Below are positions 1 to 5,704 of a stretch of DNA of 16,980 nt, one piece after another. How positions within the stretch are numbered: position 1 is the stretch's first letter; each line of letters starts with the position of its first letter. Made by a program: the position numbers and the translations under genes. A model generated the notes under the pieces. That model was not told the DNA's origin. It did no database searches and saw only the letters and a program-made list of their open reading frames with translations. The DNA is from Candidatus Moraniibacteriota bacterium (lineage in GTDB: Bacteria > Patescibacteriota > Minisyncoccia > Moranbacterales > GCA-2747515): positions 1 through 16,980 of the forward strand of contig JAUVJK010000014.1 in the NCBI GenBank assembly GCA_030592425.1, in the 5' to 3' direction.

Positions 1-360
1 ATATTGTGCGCTCACACCTGCAAGCCATTTTTTTTCATGTTCTGGCACACCGATTTTGTCATAGGTTTCTTTGATCTCTTTTGGTAGATCATCCCACGAG
101 CGTTCACGTTTATCCGTTGCACGCAGAAAATAGATCATATCATCGAAATTAATCGCACTGATGTCAGCTCCCCACTGCGGCATTTTCATTTTCTTGAAAA
201 AATCATAGGAATTTAGACGAAAGTCACACATCCAGCGAGCCTCTTTTTTATAAGCACTAATTTCACGAACAACTTTTTTGTTAAGTCCGCGTTTTGTTTT
301 TGCAACACTCGTCTCCGGCATCGCAAAACCGTATTTGTAATCGAAATCTAAATTAGGCAT
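1..360 (-). CDS. sufB: SufB, Fe-S cluster scaffold, N-terminal part (cut by window edge)
   Basis: SufB is the scaffold subunit of the cytosolic SufBCD complex, on which iron-sulfur clusters are built. The minus strand reads 120 codons from an ATG at 358-360 to the edge of the window with no stop. The translation matches the SufB N-terminal region: the stretch GLNKKVVREISAYKKE, then RWMCDFRL, then PQWGADIS, and near the edge the conserved KKWLAGVSAQY. SufB proteins are usually about 460-480 residues, so roughly the first quarter is present and the conserved C-terminal beta-helix lies outside. It follows sufC on the same strand, 84 nt downstream, in the usual suf operon order, and is probably co-transcribed with it. 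A GC-rich hairpin ends about 9 nt before its start codon (see 370-401). No clear ribosome binding site is visible. Confidence 0.9.
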   Translation of the reverse strand, partial: MPNLDFDYKYGFAMPETSVAKTKRGLNKKVVREISAYKKEARWMCDFRLNSYDFFKKMKMPQWGADISAINFDDMIYFLRATDKRERSWDDLPKEIKETYDKIGVPEHEKKWLAGVSAQY

Positions 361-430
361 TAGGATTTACCCGCCTGCAACGCTTTGCGTAGCAATGCGG
401 GCAGGGGCTTTAGTTTTTTAGGCAAAGAGG
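359..430. repeat. Dispersed TTAGGATTTA / GGCTTTAG element, copy 1 (with hairpin insert)
   Basis: The spacer between sufC and sufB contains ATTAGGATTTA (359-369) and GGCTTTAGTTTTTTAGG followed by CAAAGAGG (406-430). The same two blocks lie directly next to each other upstream of mnmA (3133-3167), with only a few base differences. Here they are separated by about 36 nt of GC-rich hairpin sequence. This suggests a dispersed genomic repeat with a variable centre. The match is seen directly; how many copies exist in the genome cannot be told from one window. Confidence 0.6.
370..401 (-). other. GC-rich hairpin in the sufC-sufB spacer
   Basis: On either strand the sequence folds as an interrupted stem. 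On the plus strand it reads CCCGC, ct, GC, a, ACGC, loop ttt, GCGT, a, GC, aat, GCGGG. That gives 11 paired positions with small internal loops. It is far more GC-rich than its surroundings. In the suf mRNA it would sit between the sufC stop and the sufB start, ending 9 nt before the AUG. It could therefore act on mRNA stability or on sufB translation, or partly terminate transcription, although no U-run follows it directly on the minus strand. The function is inferred. Confidence 0.6.
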
Positions 431-444
431 CTTAGTAATGGTTC

Positions 445-1164
445 TTAGAGATTATCGTAACCATCTTTCTCAATTAAATGCGGAAGCTCTTTGTCGCCTT
501 TTTTGATGATTTTACCATCACGGATCACAATCACTTCACATGGTGGGAGATATTTGAGAATACGATTATAATGCGTGATGATCACAAGTGTTTTCTTTGT
601 CTCTTTCACGAACTTTTTCAGGAACTGTGCGATCGTCTTGAGTGCATCAACATCAACGCCAGTATCGATCTCGTCGAGGAAAATGTATGTGGGATCAAGG
701 ATTGCTGCTTGGAGGACCTCGAGTTTTTTGCGTTCGCCACCAGAGAAACCAACATTAAGTGAGCGTGAGAGGAGTTCATCTGGGATCTTAAGTTCTGCTG
801 CAATAAAGTCTACTTTCTTTTTGAGTTCAACAGCAGTGAATCCTTGTGAACTGCACGCGCGACGTAGGAGTTGAAATACTGTAACTCCGGGGATTTCGAG
901 AGGTGATTGCGCAGAGAGGAAGATGCCTAATTTTGCACGCTTATCGGGTGACATTTTTGTGATCTCTGTGCGATTGAGAGTGATCGAACTTTTTTGCGCA
1001 ACGCCAAAAGCAGGGTCACCCATGATCGTACGTGCAAGTGTTGATTTTCCAGAGCCATTTGGTCCCATGATCGCGTAGATCTTGCCAGGGCGAAAGATTG
1101 TGGAAATATTTGTGAGAATCTCCTTCTTCTGAACAGAAACAGTGAGTTTTTTGATCGAAAGCAT
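445..1164 (-). CDS. sufC: SufC, Fe-S assembly ATPase
   Basis: SufC is the ABC-type ATPase of the cytosolic SufBCD iron-sulfur assembly complex. ATP binding drives SufC dimerisation and a shape change in SufB-SufD. The 239 residues (typical SufC about 245-260) carry the whole nucleotide-binding domain. Walker A is GPNGSGKST (34-42), the ABC signature is FSGGERKK (140-147), and Walker B is IFLDEID (161-167), followed by TGVDVDALK as is characteristic of SufC. The switch histidine is in ITHYNR (196-201). No membrane segment is present, which fits SufC rather than a transporter subunit. A good promoter lies upstream (1195-1223), and sufB follows. The start ATG at 1162-1164 has no clear Shine-Dalgarno sequence but fits the family N-terminus. 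It ends with TAA. Confidence 0.96.
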   Translation of the reverse strand: MLSIKKLTVSVQKKEILTNISTIFRPGKIYAIMGPNGSGKSTLARTIMGDPAFGVAQKSSITLNRTEITKMSPDKRAKLGIFLSAQSPLEIPGVTVFQLLRRACSSQGFTAVELKKKVDFIAAELKIPDELLSRSLNVGFSGGERKKLEVLQAAILDPTYIFLDEIDTGVDVDALKTIAQFLKKFVKETKKTLVIITHYNRILKYLPPCEVIVIRDGKIIKKGDKELPHLIEKDGYDNL

Positions 1165-1194
1165 AGTAATAATATAAGGTAATTTGGTCTGGTC

Positions 1195-1223
1195 AGTATA
1201 TCAGTGTGATTGTGTGATGTAAA
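1195..1223 (-). promoter_or_regulatory. Sigma70-type promoter for sufC-sufB
   Basis: Read on the minus strand, the -35 box is TTTACA (1223-1218), followed by a 17-nt spacer and a -10 box TATACT (1200-1195). Each box differs from consensus by one base. The predicted transcript starts near 1188, giving a leader of about 24 nt before the sufC ATG. It lies about 30 bp from the inverted repeat at 1253-1288. Confidence 0.7.
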
Positions 1224-1252
1224 GATGACTGTACAATAAGTGTTGTAAAAAG

Positions 1253-1288
1253 AATTACTGCTTTAATTATTGCATTAAAGCAGTAATT
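1253..1288. promoter_or_regulatory. Perfect 15-bp inverted repeat, candidate operator
   Basis: The left arm AATTACTGCTTTAAT (1253-1267) and the right arm ATTAAAGCAGTAATT (1274-1288) are exact reverse complements around a 6-nt centre. No T-run follows, so it is a poor terminator. It sits in the divergent region, 43 bp upstream of the AbrB-like regulator gene and upstream of the sufC promoter. A dimeric DNA-binding protein, possibly the AbrB-like product itself, could bind here. It overlaps a candidate -35 box for the regulator gene. Confidence 0.6.
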
Positions 1289-1299
1289 AATGATAAAAT
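1270..1299 (+). promoter_or_regulatory. Candidate promoter for the AbrB-like gene
   Basis: TTGCAT (1270-1275), an 18-nt spacer and TAAAAT (1294-1299) form a moderate sigma70-like pair. The -35 box lies inside the inverted repeat at 1253-1288, so protein bound there would block it. The region is very AT-rich, which makes chance matches likely. Confidence 0.35.
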
Positions 1300-1330
1300 G
1301 AAATAAAGAATAATAAATAAGAGAATTAGT

Positions 1331-1516
1331 ATGGCACGACGCGCAATTGAGGATGAGAATGTAAGATCTCTCATCAAAGTATCAGATGGTAAAAGTTATG
1401 CGATCACGCTTCCGATCGATGTGATACGTCGTTGGCGGTGGAAGAATCATCAGAAAGTAGAACTGACGATCGACGAAAAGAAAAAACGCATCATCATCGA
1501 GGATTGGAAGGGGTAG
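1331..1516 (+). CDS. AbrB/SpoVT-like DNA-binding protein
   Basis: This 61-residue protein is close to a bare swapped-hairpin AbrB domain. The segment KSYAITLPIDVIRRWRW (21-37) has the typical pattern of a basic residue, S/T, I, a [T/L]P turn and hydrophobic positions. The strand KVELTIDEKKKRIIIEDW (42-59) completes the domain. Proteins of this fold bind DNA as dimers and act as transition-state regulators or as antitoxins. No toxin-like gene (PIN, MazF or similar) overlaps or follows, so a stand-alone regulator is more likely. The 15-bp inverted repeat upstream is a plausible target, and autoregulation is inferred. A clear terminator at 1534-1559 makes the gene monocistronic. It is preceded by AAGAGA, a weak ribosome binding site, and ends with TAG. 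Confidence 0.8.
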   Translation: MARRAIEDENVRSLIKVSDGKSYAITLPIDVIRRWRWKNHQKVELTIDEKKKRIIIEDWKG

Positions 1517-1533
1517 CTGATGTAGCCTCGTAG

Positions 1534-1559
1534 AACACGTCACTTATTGACGTGTTTTT
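1534..1559 (+). terminator. Rho-independent terminator after the AbrB-like gene
   Basis: AACACGTCA (1534-1542) pairs with TGACGTGTT (1548-1556) around a 5-nt loop and runs into a short T tract (1555-1559). It lies 17 nt after the stop codon of the AbrB-like gene. Confidence 0.75.
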
Positions 1560-1608
1560 GTATTCATGAGAATATCATGATTAAGTACTTTACTACGGGA
1601 GAAAGAGG

Positions 1609-1911
1609 ATGAATGCAAGACTTGTGGAACATTCGATGATATGCGCGGCTTTAAAAATGATTCGATTTATGCGTTTGGGGCGAGTGGCAGTGCAAAGTGC
1701 GCGATTACTAGAACCTCATGATCGTGTGCGTCGTGCTATTGCGGCATATGATATGATCGAGCATCATAGTATTGATGAACTTAAACAAATGTTACGGGAC
1801 AATTCAGATCGTGAATGGGCTTCGAAGCCGATACTCCTCATCACAATCTTTCAGGAGGTTGGCTTAGACGAGTTATTTATGCCTGCTGATCAATTTGTTG
1901 AGCCTCAATAG
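1609..1911 (+). CDS. Hypothetical protein, 100 residues
   Basis: I do not recognise this protein. It is predicted soluble and largely helical, with a basic N-terminal half (the pattern RFMRLGRVAVQSARLL, then HDRVRRAI) and a more acidic C-terminal half. No signal peptide, membrane segment, metal site or enzyme motif is visible. The start is supported by GGGAGA 5 nt upstream, one of the few convincing ribosome binding sites in the window. The gene is isolated by a terminator on each side (1534-1559 and 1938-1974), so it is probably its own transcription unit. Its position next to the AbrB-like gene says nothing certain about function. It ends with TAG. Confidence 0.65.
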   Translation: MNARLVEHSMICAALKMIRFMRLGRVAVQSARLLEPHDRVRRAIAAYDMIEHHSIDELKQMLRDNSDREWASKPILLITIFQEVGLDELFMPADQFVEPQ

Positions 1912-1937
1912 TGTGAGTATTAGTGAAGGAATTGTAC

Positions 1938-1974
1938 GGGGTATATGTGAACATATTCACAATGCCCTTTTTAT
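1938..1974 (+). terminator. Rho-independent terminator after the 100-residue gene
   Basis: TGTGAA (1946-1951) pairs with TTCACA (1956-1961) around a CATA loop. Outside an internal loop, GGG (1939-1941) pairs with CCC (1965-1967). A T-rich tract follows at once (1968-1974). Confidence 0.65.
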
Positions 1975-1985
1975 TTATTGAAATC

Positions 1986-2015
1986 TTGCACTTTAGGTCT
2001 GGTTAGTGATACATT
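1986..2015 (+). promoter_or_regulatory. Extended -10 promoter for the dihydrouridine synthase gene, predicted leaderless
   Basis: TTGCAC (1986-1991), an 18-nt spacer and TACATT (2010-2015), with the TG of an extended -10 at 2007-2008. Only 6 nt separate the -10 box from the ATG at 2022. Transcription would therefore start at or next to the start codon, and no Shine-Dalgarno sequence is present. Confidence 0.55.
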
Positions 2016-2021
2016 AAATCA

Positions 2022-2993
2022 ATGGAAAAGAACTTTTGGGAACAATTAGACAAACCCTTTTTTTGTTTGGCGCCGATGTATGATGTGACGGATGCTGCTT
2101 TTCGGCGGATCATTTGTAAATATTCTTCACCTGATGTTGTCTTCACAGAGTTCGTGAGCGCCGATGGCCTTATTCATCCGCAGGGATACAAGAAGATGAA
2201 ACATCATTTATGGTTTGATGACAGTGAGCGTCCTGTTGTTGCACAACTTTTTGGTGCGACGCCAGAAAACTTCAAAAAAGCAGCGCAAATCATTGTTGAT
2301 AAAGGATTTGATGGTATTGACATCAATATGGGTTGCCCAGAGAAGAATGTGCAGAAACAGAATGCTGGTGCGGCACTCATCAATACATCAGAATTGGCGC
2401 AGGAGATCATTTATGCAACGAAAGAAGGTGCTGGTGGACTGCCTGTGAGTGTGAAAACGCGTATTGGATATAGCACAGATGATATCGACGAATGGATCCC
2501 CGCACTGCTCTCTTGCGATATCGCAGCATTAACTGTCCATTTACGGACAAAGAAAGAAATGAGTGATGTGCCAGCGCATTGGGAACTAATGGAGCGTGTT
2601 GTTGCGTTGCGTGATCAGTATGCTGTAAAAACACTGTTGATTGGCAATGGTGATGTCGCTACGATCGCAGATGCCAAAGAAAAAATTGCGACAACCGGCT
2701 GTGATGGCGTGATGATCGGGCGTGGCGTCTTTGGGAATCCATGGTTTTTCGCCGATGTTGTAGCGGAAGTCTCTCTCGAAGAGAAACTCCGTGTAATGGT
2801 GGAACACACACATCTTTATGAAGAGCTCTTTACGGGCATCAATAATTTTGCCATTATGAAGAAGCATTACAAGGCATATGCCTGTGGATTTCCTGGTGCT
2901 AGCGCTTTGCGAGGAGATCTGATGCTATCAGAGTCTGCAGATGATGTCGCGCAGACCGTGGAAAATTATCTTTTATCAGAGAAAATTCATTAA
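2022..2993 (+). CDS. tRNA dihydrouridine synthase (DusB-like)
   Basis: This flavoenzyme reduces uridine to dihydrouridine in the D-loop region of tRNAs, using FMN and NADPH. The 323 residues match the family length. An FMN-binding TIM barrel covers most of the protein: LAPMYDVTDAAFRR near the start (16-29), VAQLFG (73-78), and the catalytic cysteine C105 in INMGCPEKNVQKQNAGAAL (101-119). Further along are KTR (145-147), HLRTK (173-177), the phosphate-binding IGNGD (207-211) and IGRGVFGNPW (232-241). The pattern is nearest to DusB/Dus, but the exact paralogue is not certain, so no symbol is given. HLRT replaces the more common HGRT, a small deviation. It has its own promoter and probably a leaderless start. 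A small membrane peptide gene and mnmA, another tRNA-modification gene, follow. It ends with TAA. Confidence 0.93.
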   Translation: MEKNFWEQLDKPFFCLAPMYDVTDAAFRRIICKYSSPDVVFTEFVSADGLIHPQGYKKMKHHLWFDDSERPVVAQLFGATPENFKKAAQIIVDKGFDGIDINMGCPEKNVQKQNAGAALINTSELAQEIIYATKEGAGGLPVSVKTRIGYSTDDIDEWIPALLSCDIAALTVHLRTKKEMSDVPAHWELMERVVALRDQYAVKTLLIGNGDVATIADAKEKIATTGCDGVMIGRGVFGNPWFFADVVAEVSLEEKLRVMVEHTHLYEELFTGINNFAIMKKHYKAYACGFPGASALRGDLMLSESADDVAQTVENYLLSEKIH

Positions 2994-3009
2994 TTGACAT
3001 AATATTTAC

Positions 3010-3129
3010 ATGAATACGATCATAACCAAGACAATTATATATATTACACTTTATTTCGTTATTCTTTATTTCGTTTGGCCATTTTTAGTTGGAGAGCCAT
3101 TCATGGAAAGCATGAAGAACCTGTTCTAG
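3010..3129 (+). CDS. Probable small membrane protein, 39 residues
   Basis: An ATG at 3010 opens 39 codons ending in TAG (3127-3129). The product has a short polar N-terminus, one strongly hydrophobic helix (IIYITLYFVILYFVWPFLVG, about residues 9-28) and a short polar tail (EPFMESMKNLF). That layout is typical of single-pass small membrane proteins. A TAATAT -10-like box (3000-3005) lies 4 nt before the ATG, which fits the leaderless pattern of neighbouring genes. It begins 16 nt after the dihydrouridine synthase stop. I do not recognise a family. The clean membrane pattern argues for a real gene, but the short length leaves chance as an alternative. Confidence 0.5.
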   Translation: MNTIITKTIIYITLYFVILYFVWPFLVGEPFMESMKNLF

Positions 3130-3132
3130 GGG

Positions 3133-3225
3133 ATTAGGATTTAGGCTTTAGCTTCTTAGGAAAAAGGGGGGATTAAAAGTTAGTTTCTAATGCCTTCCTA
3201 AAAAGCTAAGTCCTATAGCCTAAAT
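3133..3225. repeat. Long imperfect inverted repeat upstream of mnmA (dispersed element, copy 2)
   Basis: The left arm (3139-3162) reads ATTTAGGCT, TTAGCTT, c, TTAGGAA. The right arm (3195-3225) is its reverse complement, with one mismatch and a 7-nt bulge. The stem has 23 pairs and a 32-nt loop. The left flank ATTAGGATTTA plus GGCTTTAGCTTCTTAGG also matches the blocks in the sufC-sufB spacer (359-430). The right arm ends 6 nt before the mnmA ATG, so it could act as a terminator-like or regulatory stem, or be a miniature inverted-repeat element. No transposase gene is present. Confidence 0.65.
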
Positions 3226-3231
3226 ATACTT

Positions 3232-4326
3232 ATGAAAATAGCGATGCTTCTTTCTGGTGGGGTGGATAGCTCTGTTGCACTGGCACTCCTCAAAAAAGAA
3301 GGAAAACATGATATTACAGCGTTTTACCTCAAGATTTGGCTTGAGGATGAATTGTCTTTTCTGGGGGAATGTCCATGGGAGGAGGATCTAACCTACGTAC
3401 GCGCAGTATGCAAGCAATTGGACATTCCTCTTAATGTTGTACCACTACAAAAGGAATATCATGACCGTGTGATCGCCTATACGATCGATGCTGTGCGATC
3501 TGGTTTGACGCCAAACCCTGATGTTCTGTGTAATCCGCAGATAAAATTTGGCGCATTTAATGAGAAATATGGCGCTGATTTTGATAAAATTGCAACGGGG
3601 CATTATGCACAGATTGCAAAGAGTCGAAAGTCGAAAGTCGAAAGTCCAAAAGAGGCTGAGCAACGTGTTATTCTTAAGCAAGCGCCGGATCCTGTGAAAG
3701 ACCAGACGTATTTCTTGGCGATGATGTCGCAGGAACAATTGCAAAAAGTTCTTTTCCCAATTGGTCATTTGGCAAAAAAAGAAGTACGTGCATTGGCACG
3801 ACAATATGATCTTCCAACAGCAAAACGCAAAGATTCACAGGGTCTGTGTTTTTTGGGTAAGATCTCATTTACGGATTTTATCAAACAACATTGCGGTGTA
3901 CATCGAGGTGATTTTGTCGAGAAAGAATCAGGGCAAGTCATTGGTCAACATGATGGTCATTATCTTTATACGATCGGACAGCGTCGGGGAACAGATCTCA
4001 ATGGTGGGCCATGGTATGTCTGTGATAAAGATATAAAACATAATATTGTTTATGTTTCACATGGTTTTGCAGGAGAAGATCAGCGACGAGACACCTTTAC
4101 TGTGAGGGATATCAACTGGATGGATGGGATAGCACTATATGGAGAAAATATGCGTGTGAAATTGCGTCATGGACCAGAATTTTATGATTGCATGATCCAG
4201 AAGAAGAACGATAATGTTTTCAGAGTTACAATTGATCAGAAGGATCAAGGTGTGACACCAGGACAATTTGCCGTTTTTTATGACGGTAGCTATTGTCTTG
4301 GTGGAGGTGTAATAGAAATGATATAG
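3232..4326 (+). CDS. mnmA: tRNA-specific 2-thiouridylase MnmA
   Basis: MnmA puts sulfur on the wobble uridine (s2U34) of tRNAs for Lys, Glu and Gln, using ATP to adenylate the base and a persulfide from a sulfur-relay protein. At 364 residues it is of normal length. Visible features are the PP-loop SGGVDSS (8-14), the catalytic cysteine C100 in NPDVLCNPQIKFG, IATGHYAQI (120-128), DPVKDQTYFL (153-162), and the second catalytic cysteine C206 in KDSQGLCFLGK (200-210). The C-terminal beta-barrel includes YTIGQRRG. An odd insertion (about residues 129-143), rich in Ser, Lys and Glu, comes from a run of 7-bp repeats at 3623-3650 and lies in a surface loop between HYA and the KDQ motif. The leader holds the inverted repeat ending at 3225. 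A TAAATA box at 3221-3226 is 5 nt from the ATG. It ends with TAG. Confidence 0.96.
   Translation: MKIAMLLSGGVDSSVALALLKKEGKHDITAFYLKIWLEDELSFLGECPWEEDLTYVRAVCKQLDIPLNVVPLQKEYHDRVIAYTIDAVRSGLTPNPDVLCNPQIKFGAFNEKYGADFDKIATGHYAQIAKSRKSKVESPKEAEQRVILKQAPDPVKDQTYFLAMMSQEQLQKVLFPIGHLAKKEVRALARQYDLPTAKRKDSQGLCFLGKISFTDFIKQHCGVHRGDFVEKESGQVIGQHDGHYLYTIGQRRGTDLNGGPWYVCDKDIKHNIVYVSHGFAGEDQRRDTFTVRDINWMDGIALYGENMRVKLRHGPEFYDCMIQKKNDNVFRVTIDQKDQGVTPGQFAVFYDGSYCLGGGVIEMI
3623..3650 (+). repeat. Tandem GTCGAAA heptanucleotide repeat inside mnmA
   Basis: Three exact copies of GTCGAAA (3623-3643) are followed by a fourth with one change (GTCCAAA, 3644-3650). They encode the SRKSKVESPK segment of MnmA. The 7-bp unit is not a multiple of three, so gain or loss of one unit would shift the reading frame. 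Confidence 0.9.
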
Positions 4327-4427
4327 AGAAAAAAGAATATTGAATACATGGGTGGACGATTACTGTCTGAAAAGTGTATTATAAAGAGAGCTAGATGTTT
4401 TACTAATAAGATGATAAGAATATCGTT

Positions 4428-5114
4428 ATGCAACTTGATGTGCCAATGGTCATTCAAAAAGAAGATCAACGCTATGGTCTTGCGGCTGTGGAGATGGTTT
4501 TGACGTACTATGGCGCAGATGTGACGCCTTTGGAGAACTTTTTAAATGAACGTGAAGGCGGAACAGATATGGCGCAGATTGGGCGTGCTTTCTTGACGTA
4601 TGGTTTTGAAACAGAGATCATTACGTGTCATCCACGTCTCTTTGATATGCATGATCATAGTCTGTCACAAGAAGAGATTTACGCACATATTGAGAAGATG
4701 ACACAATTCGATCTCAAACGAACACATGATCGGATTACACTTGAGAATTTATTGACATATTTTGATGAAGGCGGGAAAATCACGGTCAAAGCGCCATCAT
4801 TTGATCTCGTAAAGAAAGAATTAGATGCGGGGCGTCCAGCAATCGGCAATGTGACAACGAACTTTACTTTCCGAGGGCAACCGTTGCGCAATTCTCACTT
4901 TGTCGTGTTTACCGGTTACAAGGGGGGAAAGCTCATTTTAAATGATCCGAATGTGACACATACACAAGGAACGCTTGGGCCAAAAAATGTGTATAGTGGT
5001 CATGAAAAGATCAAAGGGCAATGGATTTTTGGTGGGCTCTACGCTGATCAGTTAAATGAGACGATTGATGAAGGATCAATTCTTCTGATTCGTAAAAAAG
5101 ATACAATAGTATAG
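4428..5114 (+). CDS. C39-like papain-fold protein lacking the catalytic cysteine
   Basis: The 228 residues resemble the bacterial peptidase C39-like family. The N-terminal segment QKEDQRYGLAAVEMVLTYYGA (10-30) matches the usual pattern in which a Gln is followed by CG[PL]A and a helix ending in YYG. The conserved cysteine is replaced by Tyr16. The later catalytic positions remain: His157 in NSHFVVFTGYKGG and Asp173 in ILNDP. The oxyanion glutamine could be Gln10 or Gln14. There is no signal peptide or membrane segment, so it is probably cytosolic. Without the nucleophile it is unlikely to cleave peptides and may bind a peptide or a partner instead. A candidate promoter TGGACG/TATTAT (4353-4382) precedes it, and a long hairpin terminator follows (5134-5177). 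It ends with TAG. The family call is fairly firm; the role is unknown. Confidence 0.75.
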   Translation: MQLDVPMVIQKEDQRYGLAAVEMVLTYYGADVTPLENFLNEREGGTDMAQIGRAFLTYGFETEIITCHPRLFDMHDHSLSQEEIYAHIEKMTQFDLKRTHDRITLENLLTYFDEGGKITVKAPSFDLVKKELDAGRPAIGNVTTNFTFRGQPLRNSHFVVFTGYKGGKLILNDPNVTHTQGTLGPKNVYSGHEKIKGQWIFGGLYADQLNETIDEGSILLIRKKDTIV

Positions 5115-5133
5115 TCTTTGATCTTAATATTGT

Positions 5134-5177
5134 AGATTGAAGAAAGAACATCATTGAATTGATGTTTTTTTCAATCT
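5134..5177 (+). terminator. Long hairpin terminator after the C39-like gene
   Basis: The core stem AACATCA (5147-5153) and TGATGTT (5160-5166) has a 6-nt loop and is followed by a T tract. The T tract itself pairs back: AGATTGAA (5134-5141) matches TTCAATCT (5170-5177), and AAA at 5143-5145 faces TTT. The whole 44-nt segment can therefore form one nearly continuous stem. It lies 20 nt after the stop codon. Confidence 0.75.
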
Positions 5178-5704
5178 GGTTCACTGATATGTGGTAAAAT
5201 AAAAAGATAAAAGAACAGATTTACTATAAACAGTGATAATGGTGGATGAACATTGCGAGTGTGCTTCTCGTCAGTAGACTCGGAGTAGTATTTTAGTCAC
5301 TATGACGGGATTCATTGATCCAAATGATGACGGTACAGTACAAGGTACACCAATAACGTGTATATTGTGACGATGCTGTTTGTTAGACAATATCTCCAAG
5401 TATCAGTGGTGATTATAGTATCCTTGTTTGTGATGAAATAGACTATTACGATCTCGGTAGTATTTCTTCCATAGCGTGTCATCTGATATTGAAAGATTTG
5501 TCTATCTTAGGAGTTTACTGATGTCGCACTTGATCAAGTAATCCCATTAAGTAGATACTAGAAGTGTATGTTTTAGACATGATTCTCATAGTATTATAAA
5601 TATTTTTCATAGTTACGAGTCAAGAATATTTTTGTGGTGCTATATTCTTTTTCATTTTTTTAGTATAATAAAGACAAAATAAATTATTAGTTGCAATAAT
5701 CATT
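5178..5704 (+). other. 527-bp stretch without a convincing gene; possible untranslated RNA or decayed gene
   Basis: No reading frame longer than about 22 codons with coding character is seen in either direction. An extended -10 box, TGgTAAAAT (5192-5200), lies just after the preceding terminator and would start a plus-strand transcript near 5207, with nothing obvious to encode. A small CGAGT/ACTCG stem (5256-5260 with 5278-5282) is present. No tmRNA, RNase P RNA, 6S or SRP RNA signature was recognised. The last 60 bp are very AT-rich and hold the promoter of the next gene. Confidence 0.4.
5641..5669 (+). promoter_or_regulatory. Promoter for the 724-residue envelope protein gene
   Basis: A consensus TATAAT at 5664-5669 lies 17 nt after TATATT (5641-5646), a poor -35 box. 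The transcript would start near 5676, with a leader of about 29 nt and no Shine-Dalgarno sequence. Confidence 0.5.

Noticed and set aside
478..762. Plus-strand reading frame opposite sufC
   Set aside because: It is antisense to the well-conserved sufC coding sequence, and its product has no recognisable features.
1331..1911. Toxin-antitoxin pair made of the AbrB-like and the 100-residue genes
   Set aside because: A terminator separates them, the spacing is 92 nt, and the second protein has no toxin motif.
5302..5370. 22-codon frame with a DPNDDG stretch, ending in TGA
   Set aside because: Too short, no upstream continuation without stops, no support as a gene or a clear gene remnant.
5178..5704. 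RNase P RNA, tmRNA or 6S RNA in the gene-poor stretch
   Set aside because: None of the conserved sequence blocks of these RNAs was found by eye.
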